Positions 27,567 to 37,600 of a DNA stretch of 64,000 nucleotides are shown here, piece by piece. The DNA lies in contig VGXV01000002.1 of the NCBI GenBank assembly GCA_016873165.1, positions 1 to 64,000 of the forward strand, given 5' to 3'. This stretch comes from Planctomycetota bacterium. GTDB lineage: Bacteria; Planctomycetota; Brocadiia; Brocadiales; Brocadiaceae. Each line of letters begins with the position of its first letter. Within the stretch, counting starts at the first letter, position 1. Made by a program: the position numbers and the translations under genes. The notes under the pieces are model-generated. The model ran no database searches, was not told the DNA's origin, and saw only the letters and a list, made by a program, of their open reading frames with translations.

Positions 27567-27618
27567 CTATGGTGTTTGTGCCATAGAAAGAATTTTCTGT
27601 TATGGTGTCAGTGCCATA
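27567..27618. promoter_or_regulatory. Pair of near-identical palindromic boxes upstream of bcsA
   Basis: TATGGTGTTTGTGCCATA (27,568-27,585) is repeated as TATGGTGTCAGTGCCATA (27,601-27,618), exactly 33 bases apart, about three helical turns. Each is a palindrome with TATGG/CCATA arms, and the second is followed by six Ts. They lie about 190 bases before bcsA. They could be a tandem operator or two leader hairpins; this is inference from spacing and symmetry. Confidence 0.4.
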
Positions 27619-27805
27619 GTTTTTTATTTCCTTCATAGTGTAGGAAAAAATAAATTTCCTATGCTATTTGTATGTAAGGAGATAGAATACATAATTAAAT
27701 TTAAGGAATTGTCTTAAAACTTGGAATGTTTTTCGCTATGTTGTAAATGTAAAGATTTAATATGCATACCTACTATATTTAAGCCGCAAAGTTTAAACCA
27801 TAACC

Positions 27806-30097
27806 ATGATTTCCATTGGCAACCTGAGAAAAATACATATCGGAATGTTTGAGAGCGAAAAAGTTGTCTTTTATCTTATGAGCTTTTTTGCGTGTGCGTG
27901 TGCATTCTGTTTTATTTTTATGGCGGGATGTTATTTGAATATCCACTACCAGCTTTGGATATTCTGGGGGCTTGTTGGTTTTATTATCATTGCATCGAAA
28001 ATCGAAGTATTTAAACGCCCTCCCTTACGAATCCTGTTTATTCTGATCATAGTGTTTATTACACTGAGATACCTTCTTTGGCGTACTTTCCAGAGTTTAA
28101 TATATACAGGACCTATAGATTATGTAGCGACCATATTGCTTTATCTTGCAGAGGCATACGCAGTTACTATTCATTTTTTCGGTTTATTTGTCAATGTATG
28201 GCCTCTCAACCACAAGATAGCGCCGTTGCCTGCCGACCCCCGATTCTATCCCACAGTAGATATTTTTATTCCCACATATAGCGAGCCTGAGGATGTTATC
28301 AGAACCACAGCCCTCTCGTGCACGCAGATTGATTACCCGAAGGACAAATTTACCGTTTATATACTGGATGACGGCGGCACTGTCGCAAAAAGGAATCATC
28401 CTGAAAAGGGAATGGATGCATGGAACAGGTACTATTCCTTAAAAAGGATGGCGAAGGAACTGGGAGTCCGTTATATTACCCGGCAGCAAAATATCCATGC
28501 CAAGGCGGGGAATCTGAATCATGCCTTGCAGCATACCAACGCGGAACTGGTCCTTGTGCTGGATTGCGACCATGTGCCGACAAGAGATATTCTGCGGAAC
28601 ACTGTGGGATGGTTTTTAAGAGATGAGAAGCTTTTTCTTGTGCAGACGCCCCATTTTTTTATTAATCCTGACCCTTTTGAAAAAAATCTTGCAATATTCG
28701 GCGACGCTCCAAGCGAGAATGAAATGTTTTATCACAGCATTCATCATGGCCTTGATTTCTGGAATGCCACATATTTTTGCGGTTCTGCCGCTGTTTTGCG
28801 AAGAAAATATCTAATGGAAGTGGGGGGCATTGCCGGTGAAACCATAACGGAAGATGCGGAAACAACCGTTGCTTTACATAGCAAGGGCTATAACAGTGTG
28901 TATGTCGACAGGCCGATGGTATGCGGATTATCGCCGGAAAGTTTTGACGATATGCTTTTGCAGAGAAGCCGCTGGGCGCAGGGGATGATACAGATTTTTA
29001 TTCTGAAGAACCCGTTATTTGCGAAAGGGATGAAGTTGTATCAGCGTCTTTGCTATATGAGCGCTTCCCTGTTCTGGTTTTTCGGTTTTTCCCGGTTTAT
29101 TTTTTATATCGTTCCCGCGGCCTTTTTATTGTTTGGGCTGAAGGTTTATCATGCATCGTTTACAGAGACAATGGCATATGCATTACCCCATGTTGTGGGG
29201 TGTATTATCGTAACGGAATTTCTCCATGGCAAATTCAGATGGCCGTTTTTTTCCGAAATATATGAAAGCGTGTTGTCCATATTCCTTCTTCCTGTGATAT
29301 ATTCCGTTATCAGGAATCCCCGGAAACCGACCTTTAAGGTTACCCCAAAAGGGACGAGTTTGGATGAAACGGTACTTACCAGGCAGGCAATACCCTTTCT
29401 TCTTATGGTAATTACCATTGTCGCGTGTGTTCCTATGGCGGTTATAAAGTGGATTCAGTATCCATTATTCAGGGATATTATTCTTATTACGTTATCGTGG
29501 ACGATATTTAATCTCTTTATTGCTATGGCATCTCTGGGGGCATTTGTAGAGAGGAGACAGGTACGCCGTCACCATCGTATGTGGGCAAGGGGCAAGGTCA
29601 ATGTATATTTTCCGCGTATGAGGTCGACTGTGCAGGGGGAAATAATGGATATTTCCTATTCCGGAATGGGCGTGCAGTTAAAAACGCCGTTTCAGATAAA
29701 ACCGGAAGAACATATTGTATTGAACGTCAGGGATATATATGGGGAAAAGTACGAATTTGAAGCAAGGGTATTCAGACAGATAAAAAAGAAAGACGAAGTT
29801 TTTTGCGGATGTGATTTTGCTGCAAAGGAAAAAGCAATAAAATTGCGATTGATAAAATATGTGTATGGCGATAGCCAGAGGTGGGAAGATTTTTTACAGA
29901 AGCGGTTTAAGCGCGCAAGCCCATGGGTTATTTTTTACTTTATAATACGGATGGGGACAAAGGGAAGCAAAGATTGTGTTTTGCTTTCGTCAAAGTTATT
30001 CTATCGAATGATGAAAAAGTCTCTTTTTGCAATGTATACTGGATTACAATCCATGTGGCCGAGAACAATGAAAGGTGAAGGATTGCGCGCAAAATGA
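27806..30097 (+). CDS. bcsA: Cellulose synthase catalytic subunit BcsA with PilZ domain
   Basis: 763 residues. An inner-membrane processive GT2 enzyme polymerising UDP-glucose into beta-1,4-glucan and extruding it. Four N-terminal membrane helices precede the GT domain with VDIFIPTYSEPEDV, LDDGG, the DCD metal motif (LVLDCDHVP), TED (348-350) and QRSRW (386-390). Further helices follow, then a PilZ domain with RxxxR (Arg587, Arg591) and DxSxxG (Asp615, Ser617, Gly620), the residues that bind c-di-GMP, all intact. It is therefore expected to be c-di-GMP activated. ATG 27806 has no strong ribosome-binding site, and Met14 is an alternative. It is followed by bcsB after 564 bases of repeats, a larger gap than usual in bcs operons. 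Confidence 0.96.
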   Translation: MISIGNLRKIHIGMFESEKVVFYLMSFFACACAFCFIFMAGCYLNIHYQLWIFWGLVGFIIIASKIEVFKRPPLRILFILIIVFITLRYLLWRTFQSLIYTGPIDYVATILLYLAEAYAVTIHFFGLFVNVWPLNHKIAPLPADPRFYPTVDIFIPTYSEPEDVIRTTALSCTQIDYPKDKFTVYILDDGGTVAKRNHPEKGMDAWNRYYSLKRMAKELGVRYITRQQNIHAKAGNLNHALQHTNAELVLVLDCDHVPTRDILRNTVGWFLRDEKLFLVQTPHFFINPDPFEKNLAIFGDAPSENEMFYHSIHHGLDFWNATYFCGSAAVLRRKYLMEVGGIAGETITEDAETTVALHSKGYNSVYVDRPMVCGLSPESFDDMLLQRSRWAQGMIQIFILKNPLFAKGMKLYQRLCYMSASLFWFFGFSRFIFYIVPAAFLLFGLKVYHASFTETMAYALPHVVGCIIVTEFLHGKFRWPFFSEIYESVLSIFLLPVIYSVIRNPRKPTFKVTPKGTSLDETVLTRQAIPFLLMVITIVACVPMAVIKWIQYPLFRDIILITLSWTIFNLFIAMASLGAFVERRQVRRHHRMWARGKVNVYFPRMRSTVQGEIMDISYSGMGVQLKTPFQIKPEEHIVLNVRDIYGEKYEFEARVFRQIKKKDEVFCGCDFAAKEKAIKLRLIKYVYGDSQRWEDFLQKRFKRASPWVIFYFIIRMGTKGSKDCVLLSSKLFYRMMKKSLFAMYTGLQSMWPRTMKGEGLRAK

Positions 30098-30186
30098 AGC
30101 GATTGAGGATCATTTCCTTTGAAAATGTGATGTGCGGCAACATTTTGGCTTTTTGAAAAATACACGGGATAGTATTATTCCTCTAA

Positions 30187-30215
30187 GGGTGGATTAAGCG
30201 GTAGCGAATCCACCC
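30187..30215. repeat. GGGTGGATT/AATCCACCC inverted repeat
   Basis: A 9-bp stem around AAGCGGTAGCG. The same GGTGGATTAAGCG arm begins the 90-bp inverted repeat at 33,905. Confidence 0.5.
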
Positions 30216-30308
30216 CTTACTACCGGGGAGGAACCAGAGGGTGCGGTTTGCGTGTTTTGTATCTATTCAGCGAAATTTACCAAACTATCTGGGGCGCAGA
30301 GCGCAACT

Positions 30309-30361
30309 CGTTCCCAAACTCCAGTTTGGGAACGCAATTGCACGGGAAACTTTGTTTCCCG
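30309..30361. repeat. Composite hairpin repeat (CGTTCCCAAAC + AATTG + CGGGAAAC)
   Basis: A 26-base hairpin CGTTCCCAAAC/GTTTGGGAACG, a CAATTGCA linker and a 19-base hairpin CGGGAAAC/GTTTCCCG. The order and linker match the first half of the cluster at 9,764-9,872. Confidence 0.65.
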
Positions 30362-30442
30362 TGAGGGTTTGACTTAACAAGTTATTTAAATTGCAAACTA
30401 TTTGAATCAGGTAATTTTATTTCCTATCTGTCAATATACCGG

Positions 30443-30496
30443 CGAGAAACCGGAGTTTCTCGAACACGTGCATTTCCAAGTCGGAACTTGGGAACG
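30443..30496. repeat. Composite hairpin repeat, opposite orientation
   Basis: CGAGAAAC/GTTTCTCG (30,443-30,462) followed by a TTCCAAGT/ACTTGGGAA-type hairpin ending GGAACG (30,496). These are the two modules of the 30,309 copy in reverse order, so the pair forms an inverted arrangement about 80 bases apart between bcsA and bcsB. Confidence 0.55.
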
Positions 30497-30556
30497 AGCC
30501 AAACGCGAGTTTGTTTGTTTCTAATTTAAAAAAGGGGGGGGCTTCATAGGCATAAC

Positions 30557-30669
30557 TAATGAGAAATTTCAATCTTTGTAGGGGCTGAAGACTTTGTCGT
30601 GAGCTCAGTCGAACGATTTTCAACCACTACGTTGAAATGTTTTATCCCAAAAAGTTGCCGGATGCCTGA
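30557..30669 (+). mobile_element. Modular MITE-like element at the 5' end of bcsB
   Basis: The left end carries AATTTCAATCTTTGTA (30,565-30,580), shared with 18,817. The right end AAAAGTTGCCGGATGCCTGA (30,650-30,669) matches the end of the 52,473 copy at 18 of 20 positions. The interior has GTAGGGGCTGAAGA and TTTTCAACCACTAC arms interrupted by CTTTGTCGTGAGCTCAGTC-type sequence. The ATG inside the right end is the likely bcsB start codon. Confidence 0.55.
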
Positions 30670-32814
30670 TTTTAAATTGAAAAAATCATTATTTTGTATA
30701 GCAGTCATCTTTTGTTTAGCAAGCATGGCGCATGCGGCAGTGTTGGAGGTGCCTTTATATAAACTTACTCCCGCGAAAACCATCGATTTAAAATGTATCA
30801 GCGCCGAATACACAATTCCGCTCAGTGTGCCGGAGCGATGGGAAATTGAAAAAACGGTCATGCGTTTTAAGTATGTGAACTCTTCTTCTCTGCTGGAAAA
30901 CAAATCTACCCTTGTCGTGAAAGCAAACGGGTATCCGATTGCGCAAATCAAGCTGAGTCCCGTTGTTCCTGAGGGGGAGGTAAAAGTGGCTATTCCTGCA
31001 ATTTTGCTTGATCCGGGGTATAACAATATCAGTTTTGCCGTTTCGCAGCATTATACCGATGAGTGTGAAGACCCGTGTGCTCCCGACCTCTGGACGACAA
31101 TTAAAGTTGACGAATCATTTTTACGCGTGGAATACAGCTTAAAACCGGTTCCTTTACAATTATCGGCGATTCCCGAGTATATATTTGATCCGAAAATATT
31201 TCCTCATGGAAAGGTTAATTTTATTGTGGACGGCCTTACTTCCGAGGAACTGGTCAATTATGCGGGTATCGTCGCATCCGGGATTGCGCTAAGATTCGAT
31301 TACCGGCAGGTATTTTTCACACTGAGTAAAGATATCAAACCCAATGTGGATAATATCCTGTTGGGAAAAAAGGAATTTACAGACGATTTTTTGAGAAAAA
31401 ATGGCATAGAGTTGAATGAAAATTCCGGCCCCCTTTTAAAAATAACGCATCTTCCATTGGAAAAAACCGTACGTGATCCCTATCATGCCTTAATAACTAT
31501 TTCAGGAGAGGATATTGACCAGGTGAAATTGGCAGCCGAAACATTTGCCATAATGTCTTTTCCTTTTCCTGACAGTGACGAAATGAAGCCGGTCAAATTC
31601 GAACTTCCTGATGTTTCACAATACAGCGGCAGGCTTATGCTGGTTCCCGATAAAAAATATACCTTTAAAACCCTTAACCTTGAGACATATACTTTTAAAG
31701 GAATAACCCCCAATCCTGCGGAAATCACCTTTCGGCTGCCCCCCGATTTTTTGGTGAAACAAAATCAGTATGCAAATATTTCATTGCACTTTGCGTATGG
31801 CGCCGGGATGAGGAATTTTTCGGTGGTAAATGTATTGCTGAACGGAAAACATATAAGGGCGGTTCGCCTTGACAGTGAGTATGGGAATATTGTGGAAGGG
31901 TATAATGTCTCAATCCCCACCCATTTATTCCGGGCAGGAACCAATGTTATTACCTTTGCGCCGGTCTTAACGCCTACGATGGGCAGCAATTGCGAACCTA
32001 TACCGATAGACAATCTTTTCTTTACCCTGTTTGATAATTCCACGTTTATTTTTCCTCCTATGCCCCATCTGGTGGAATTGCCGAAACTGGAGTTGTTTTT
32101 TTTAAATGGTTTTCCTTTTACCCGCTGGCCTGATGGGCACGAATCGCTCATCTTTATAGCCCAGCCAACCTCCAGTGCAATTGCATCCGCCTTTAACATC
32201 ATGGGGTCAATTACTCAAAAAAACGGATTTCCCCTTTTGGAAATGAAGATTGGCTTTCGCAAGCCTGATGAATGGGATGGTGAAATTATTATTTTGGGCA
32301 GTATCGAAAGCATTCCGGACGATTTAAAAGAACTGGCTCCTTTGAAACTTACAAAAAAGACGTCCGTTCCTTATCCTGTGGTGAAAAGCTGGAGGGAGAA
32401 AAAACCATTGCTTTCAGCGGGCAAATAAGCGATTTTGGAAAAGGGAAAGGCGCTGTCATGCAATTTAAATCTCCGTATAAAGTAGGACGGTCAATATTGA
32501 TGATCACCGCGTTATCTCCGAAGGAGTTAAATACTTTCAGCAAGATGCTTTTAGAACCTGCGGTGGAAGGCGCGTGCAAGGGCGATCTGGCATTAGTTGA
32601 TCTTACCTCCGCTCCTGATTACAAAGTATTTGCCTTTGATATAGGGAAAAAGTATTTTAGCGGCAAGGGTGGAAAGATATCCAGAATGAAGGCCTATTTA
32701 TACTCCATCACCAAGTATTATGTTTACGTTTTAATTTTTGTCCTTCTGTTTTTGGGAATAACTATTTTCTATCTGCTAAATCGCTTTAGAAAGAGGAGGT
32801 TGAAAAGTGCATAA
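30662..32814 (+). pseudogene. bcsB: Cellulose synthase subunit BcsB, split by a frameshift
   Basis: BcsB is the periplasmic, membrane-anchored partner of BcsA that guides the emerging glucan. The 5' frame (30,662-32,428) has a signal peptide (to AHA near residue 25) and BcsB-type repeats of jelly-roll and flavodoxin-like domains (VPLYKLTPAKTIDLK, RFDYRQVFFTLSK). The conserved C-terminal end, including SPYKVGRSILMITALS and the final membrane helix, lies in a different frame (32,458-32,814). Both frames join at an A6 run (32,399-32,404). One more A would give a continuous protein of about 717 residues reading REKKTIAFSGQISDFGKG, which is close to the usual length. It could be a sequencing error, slippage, phase variation or a real mutation. 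An alternative start is TTG 30677. It overlaps bcsZ by eight bases. Confidence 0.85.
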
Positions 32815-33838
32815 GATATTGGGTGGTGTTGCGGTCTGTTTGCTGCTGGCGATGGGTATGTGCAAAATAGTGCATGGGAATCAACCTTCTGTATGGGAAG
32901 AGTTTAAGTTGAACTTTGTCAATAAGGATGGCAGGGTGATTGATTGTTACAACGGATACGTCAGTCATTCGGAAGGACAAGGGTACGGAATGTTATTGGC
33001 GGTGAAATATAATGATAAAGCCGCCTTTGACAAACTTTGGCAGTGGACGCAAGATAATATTGCGGTAAGAAATGATGATCTGTTTGCATGGAAATGGGGA
33101 GAGCGAACAAGCGGCGTTTGGGGGGTGGTCGATTATAATAATGCAACGGATGGGGATATTTTAATCGCATCGGCTCTGCTTAAGGCTGATGAACAATGGC
33201 CAAACAATAATTATAAGAATACGGCGTTAAGGATAATTAAAAGTGTGCGGGAAAATCTTGCGATAGAGTGGAACGGATGTCAACTCCTTTTGCCCGGTCA
33301 TCACGGATTTATCAGGGAGAATCGTTTTATAGTAAATCCTTCTTATATTATTTTTTCAGCATATCGCGCATTTGCGAAGATTGACGACGAAGCTTTCTGG
33401 CAAAAGGTTTACAAAGACAGCATGTTGCTCGTTGCGAAGTCGTGTTTTGGGACGCTTAAAATGCCTGCAGATTGGGTGATGCTGGATGGGAAAGACGTAT
33501 CAATTTGTTATGAAAGAAAACCCTATTTTGGTTACGAAGCAATCCGTGTATTTCTCTATCTTTCATGGGAAGAAAATCCTCAATTTCCCGAGGGACTGGA
33601 GAAGATGCTGGACATATATAACAAACTTGGTTTTATCCCCCTCTGGGTAGATCTCGCAAACGATAGCATTTCGTTACAAAATTCTCCTCCTGGTTTTTAT
33701 GCCGTATTTGCAAGGGCAGCAGAAAGAATCGGAGAAAAAATGTTAAGTAAAAAATTGTTTAAAGAAGCAGGCGAGAGGCTGATGTATGATAAAAAAGATT
33801 ATTATTCCTTTTGCTTATACCTTCTGGCAGAAGAATGA
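32807..33838 (+). CDS. bcsZ: BcsZ, GH8 family periplasmic endo-beta-1,4-glucanase
   Basis: 343 residues, signal peptide to about residue 24 (CKIVHG). GH8 features are SEGQGYGMLLA with the proton-donor Glu56, DLFAWKWGER, NNATDGDILIA, and PADWVMLDG. In BcsZ the catalytic base is an Asp in the YDAIR motif (Asp243 in the E. coli enzyme, from memory); here the motif reads YEAIR, with Glu244. That substitution may weaken or alter activity. BcsZ trims nascent cellulose in the periplasm and affects secretion. GAGGAGGTT (32,794) is a good ribosome-binding site and the gene overlaps the end of bcsB, so the two are translationally linked. Confidence 0.93.
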   Translation: MHKILGGVAVCLLLAMGMCKIVHGNQPSVWEEFKLNFVNKDGRVIDCYNGYVSHSEGQGYGMLLAVKYNDKAAFDKLWQWTQDNIAVRNDDLFAWKWGERTSGVWGVVDYNNATDGDILIASALLKADEQWPNNNYKNTALRIIKSVRENLAIEWNGCQLLLPGHHGFIRENRFIVNPSYIIFSAYRAFAKIDDEAFWQKVYKDSMLLVAKSCFGTLKMPADWVMLDGKDVSICYERKPYFGYEAIRVFLYLSWEENPQFPEGLEKMLDIYNKLGFIPLWVDLANDSISLQNSPPGFYAVFARAAERIGEKMLSKKLFKEAGERLMYDKKDYYSFCLYLLAEE

Positions 33839-33868
33839 ATGTGTTTTCACATTTATGATTATTGAAGG

Positions 33869-34133
33869 AAATTTTCTTGATAAATTTAATTAAGTAGACA
33901 AAAGTAGGGTGGATTAAGCGACAGCGAATCCACCTTTCCTGTGCATATTATTGGTGGATTCGGCGTAAAAAACAACGCCTTAATCCACCCTACCTTTAAT
34001 TGATAAGCAACGGTTAATCAAGAAGGTATGGGTATTAGACACAGCAATCATGGAGAAAGTAAGCTTGGCAGTAAAAAATATACTGGATGTGTAAGTATTG
34101 TGGAAAATTTTCTTGATAAATTTAATTAAGTAG
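33869..34133. repeat. 29-bp direct repeat flanking a 207-base segment
   Basis: AAATTTTCTTGATAAATTTA followed by ATTAAGTAG occurs at 33,869-33,897 and again at 34,105-34,133. In one frame both copies read NFLDKFN and a stop, so the repeat may derive from a coding end. The 90-bp inverted repeat at 33,905 lies between them. Confidence 0.6.
33905..33994. repeat. 90-bp element with 17-bp inverted ends
   Basis: GTAGGGTGGATTAAGCG and CGCCTTAATCCACCCTAC are inverted repeats differing by one inserted base. The interior has a second, weaker GGTGGATT/AATCCACC pair. It shares its arm with the hairpin at 30,187. It is non-coding. Confidence 0.65.
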
Positions 34134-34250
34134 TGTAAAAGACGCAGGTTAGAGTTGTTTTTTGGGGGGAGAATAGCATTTATTTGCTGTTATGGAGGGG
34201 AATAACCAATAAATCCCAAATCCCAGTATCCAAATAACAAATAAATTCCA

Positions 34251-34615
34251 GTGAATAAAAACCAAAACTTCAAACAATACGATCTTGAGAAAGGGCGTTT
34301 CAATTTGCAAAGAATGTTGCTCTTTACATAAAACAATTATCCAAAAATGTTTCAAACATAGAATATGGAAAGCAAGTTATTAGAGCTTCCGGGTCGGTTG
34401 GCGCCAATTATATTGAAGCGAATGAAGCATTAAGTAAGAAAGATTTTATTATGAGGATAAAGATAAGCCGGAAAGAAGCAAAAGAATCTGCTTACTGGCT
34501 GAGATTAATTATAGAAACAAATGAAGAAGAATCTAAAAATAGAGGAATGGTACTCCACAAAGAAGCTATTGAGTTAAAGAAAATATTTTCTTCTATTCTT
34601 GTAAAGTCGCAATAG
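34251..34615 (+). pseudogene. Four-helix bundle (23S rRNA intervening-sequence type) protein gene, frameshifted
   Basis: The first frame from GTG 34251 reads MNKNQNFKQYDLEK, then shifts. The second frame continues FAKNVALYIKQL, then YGKQVIRASGSVGANYIEAN, FIMRIKISRKEAKESAYWLR and a C-terminal end at TAG 34,613. This is the complete layout of the roughly 120-residue four-helix bundle proteins once found as S23/IVS proteins. Insertion of one base in GAGAAAGGGCG (about 34,288) restores the frame. Both flanks carry the AT-rich AAATCCCAAAT/ATTTGGTATTTGG type sequence, in roughly inverted orientation, that often borders these genes. It is probably a recently inactivated mobile cassette. The remainder of 33,839-34,696 is repeats. 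Confidence 0.65.
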
Positions 34616-34696
34616 CAAAGTTTGGATTTTGGGAATTTGTGATTTATTTGGTATTTGGAGATTGTAATTTGTAAATTTGCCTGAACAATTAATAAC

Positions 34697-37600
34697 ATGA
34701 AAGTAGTCTATAGCTTTATAACGGTATTGTTTATCTTTTTGCTGATAATCGGTGACACGGTATATTCAGCCGGCAGTTCCGGTGCATTACGTTTGTATAC
34801 CATTCAAGTCGCACATATCACTGACCCGGAAGAAGCAAAGAGACGCGCGGAGCAGATATCGCACCTCATATTTCTTCCCGTTCGCATAAAAAAAACCATT
34901 CAGGATTATTTTGTTATTCTTGCAGGAGAAGCGGAAAGATATTCAGACCTCTCGGAGTATGAAGACATTCTCAGGAAGAAGGGGTATATTCAGGCATCTA
35001 TAGTGAATGATTCATACGGCGCGATTCCTGCTGTTATGGAAATAGTCCCAGCGCAAACCGACGCAAGGTTGGCGACAGTAAAAAAGAAACCGGCGAAGGC
35101 AAAAGGCTTCACCTCTTTCTATATGATACAGGTCGCCCATATAACAAGCAGGGTAGAAGCCAAAAAACGCGCGAAACACCTTTTTCATATTACCCGTCTC
35201 CGCACGCGGATAAAAGAAAAGGATCAATATTATATTCTTCTTGCAGGCGGGGCAGAGAGGAGGTCTGATTTGCTGGATGATATGAGAATTATCCGGAAGA
35301 ACGGATATCCTCAGGCAGTGATTATCAATAATCATCGTTTAGAGCCGCCGGAAACCTTAGAGGTTTTTTCTTCTATAGAGGTAGCGAAGGAAAAGCAGTC
35401 GAACCTGTTGTCGCTTGTCCGGAAAACTCATTACGGAGCGGATGATTACACTATGCTTGAGACCGATGTGATGCCTCATTTGATGGAAAGAACGGAAACT
35501 ACTGAGGAAGCCGGAAACGGTGAGAAAAATGATGATATCTCGCAGGCATGGACCTATTATCGGGAAAAACAATTTGATAATGCTCTTGAATTATGCGACA
35601 GGGTTTTATTTTTCGACCCTTTCGATATGGATGTCCTCTATTTGAAGTTGAATATTCTTGTGCAAACCCGGCAATTTATGGAAGCGAGGATGATTTTGGC
35701 CAATGTGTCCGGAGAAAGAAATTCATTGAAGCTGTTGCAGCTTCGCGCAGATCTCGAGTGTTGGCTGGAAAATTATGATGGCGCTATTGTTTTGTATCAG
35801 GATTTAATCAGAAAATGGCCGGAAAACGGTGATATCTGGTTCGGGTACCTGAAAGCCCTTTCATCGGCACAGGAGTGGTCATTGCTGTCAAAAGCGATAA
35901 AAGAAGGCATTGACAAGATAGAAATGTCCGACGAAAGGCTGGATTTCATGGTTGAGATGTATTTGTCTCTGGAAGAGACGGAAAAAGCGCTTTGTATATG
36001 GAAGGGAATGGACACTGCTTCAAATCATTGGGGCAGAATTCTTTTTGCCATAGTGAACAAATTGACTGCCGGTAAGAAACCGGAAATAGCGGTTCAGGTT
36101 CTGGAGCAGGCATTGTCAATGGACGAAACGAATGCCCAAGTTGCCGGTGCATTATCCCTTAAATACGCTTCGATGGATATGCCGGAGAAAGGGATGGAGG
36201 TCTTGCGTCAATTCAAAAAAGCGCCGGAAACGGGAAACACGATGAATGTCGCAAAAGCGCAATTATTTTCTCTTATAAATAATTATGAAATAGCATTGTC
36301 TCTGCTACAGACAGTCGAACACGGTGATGACAACAATTACAAGGCACAACTTATTGAACTGGAATGCTATTATGGTTTGGAGGATTATGAAACGCTTATT
36401 GCAAAATCATCTTCATTATTACAGAAATGCGGTGAGGATACGTCTTTCCCGAAATCAAGGGTTTTGGCATTGCGTATACTGGCGCTGATAAAAGCGGGGT
36501 TGCAGGCAGAGGCGGAAAGAGAGATTGGATTATTGTTTGCAACGGAGGAGAATAAATACACAGCCGCAATGCTTTCCGTTTTACTTTATGCGTATGACGG
36601 CATTGAATTATTATCGGCGATGGAAAATTCCGATTACGGTTCCGCAGTCTTTTCCTTGTCATTATTCGCTTCCAGCGGACAACTGGAAGAACATTACAAG
36701 TCTATTCAGGTTCTCGGAAAAGCCCTGAAGGAGCCTTCAGATACGCCACACCCTCAGTTTTTTGAGGAGGAATTAGCGTCCGACAGGTCAAAGGTGATTG
36801 CCCTCCGCATGCTCCATGCATGGAAGATTGCGGATGAATTATCCGGACATACTAATGAAGACATAAAGGCGCAATTGGCAATGGCTGAATACCGAGCGGG
36901 GAATTTTCAGAGAGCGTTGGAGTTGTATGAGCAATTATATAGTATACGGAAAGAGGCTGCATATAAGCTTGGAATGATGGAATGCTTTCTGGCAATGAAC
37001 AATAAGAAGAAAGCATTGGAAGTGTGTGATGAAATACAGCTATCAGGTTTGCCCCGGCAGGAAGTATCCCGCTATCTGGAAAATATGGTGAAATTGGAAA
37101 TTGAAAGAGAAGCATTTTATACAATAATCTCCGGATTGCCGGAAGATTTGACAGGAAATACACGTATAACAGCGGCAATTGTAATAGCAAATATTCAATA
37201 CGGCGATTACTTTCTGGCAAATAAGACGCTAACGGAATATCTCTTAAATAAGCAGTCATCCATTTCCCTCTTTCAATTAATTATGGATATGATAGGAGAT
37301 TTTGACAAAGGGATGAAGGGGAAGTACTACCAATTTGTGAAAAATTGGTTGAATTTCGCAGTGGATTTATATCCGGAGAATATGAGTTTACCGTATCAAT
37401 ATGCACAATTGCTGGCTATGCACGGTGAGGATGAATTGGCACAGAAGCAATTTTTAGCAATGTGGGAATCAAATTTCAATGATACACGGGTGATGCGATG
37501 GATGGGAAGATTAAATAGCCGGGCACAACAATTTGAGACTTCGTTGAAATGGTATGACTTGTATGTGAAAATCAGACCATCGGACATTATTGTCCGCCGG

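Noticed and set aside
27540-27640. c-di-GMP riboswitch upstream of bcsA
   Set aside because: The two hairpins do not show the GEMM riboswitch arrangement or tetraloop-receptor features; a tandem operator or repeat is a better reading.
32390-32410. Programmed -1 frameshift as the firm explanation for bcsB
   Set aside because: The site G AAA AAA C is not an ideal slippery heptamer, and I see no clear downstream stimulatory structure; an indel in the A run is at least as likely.
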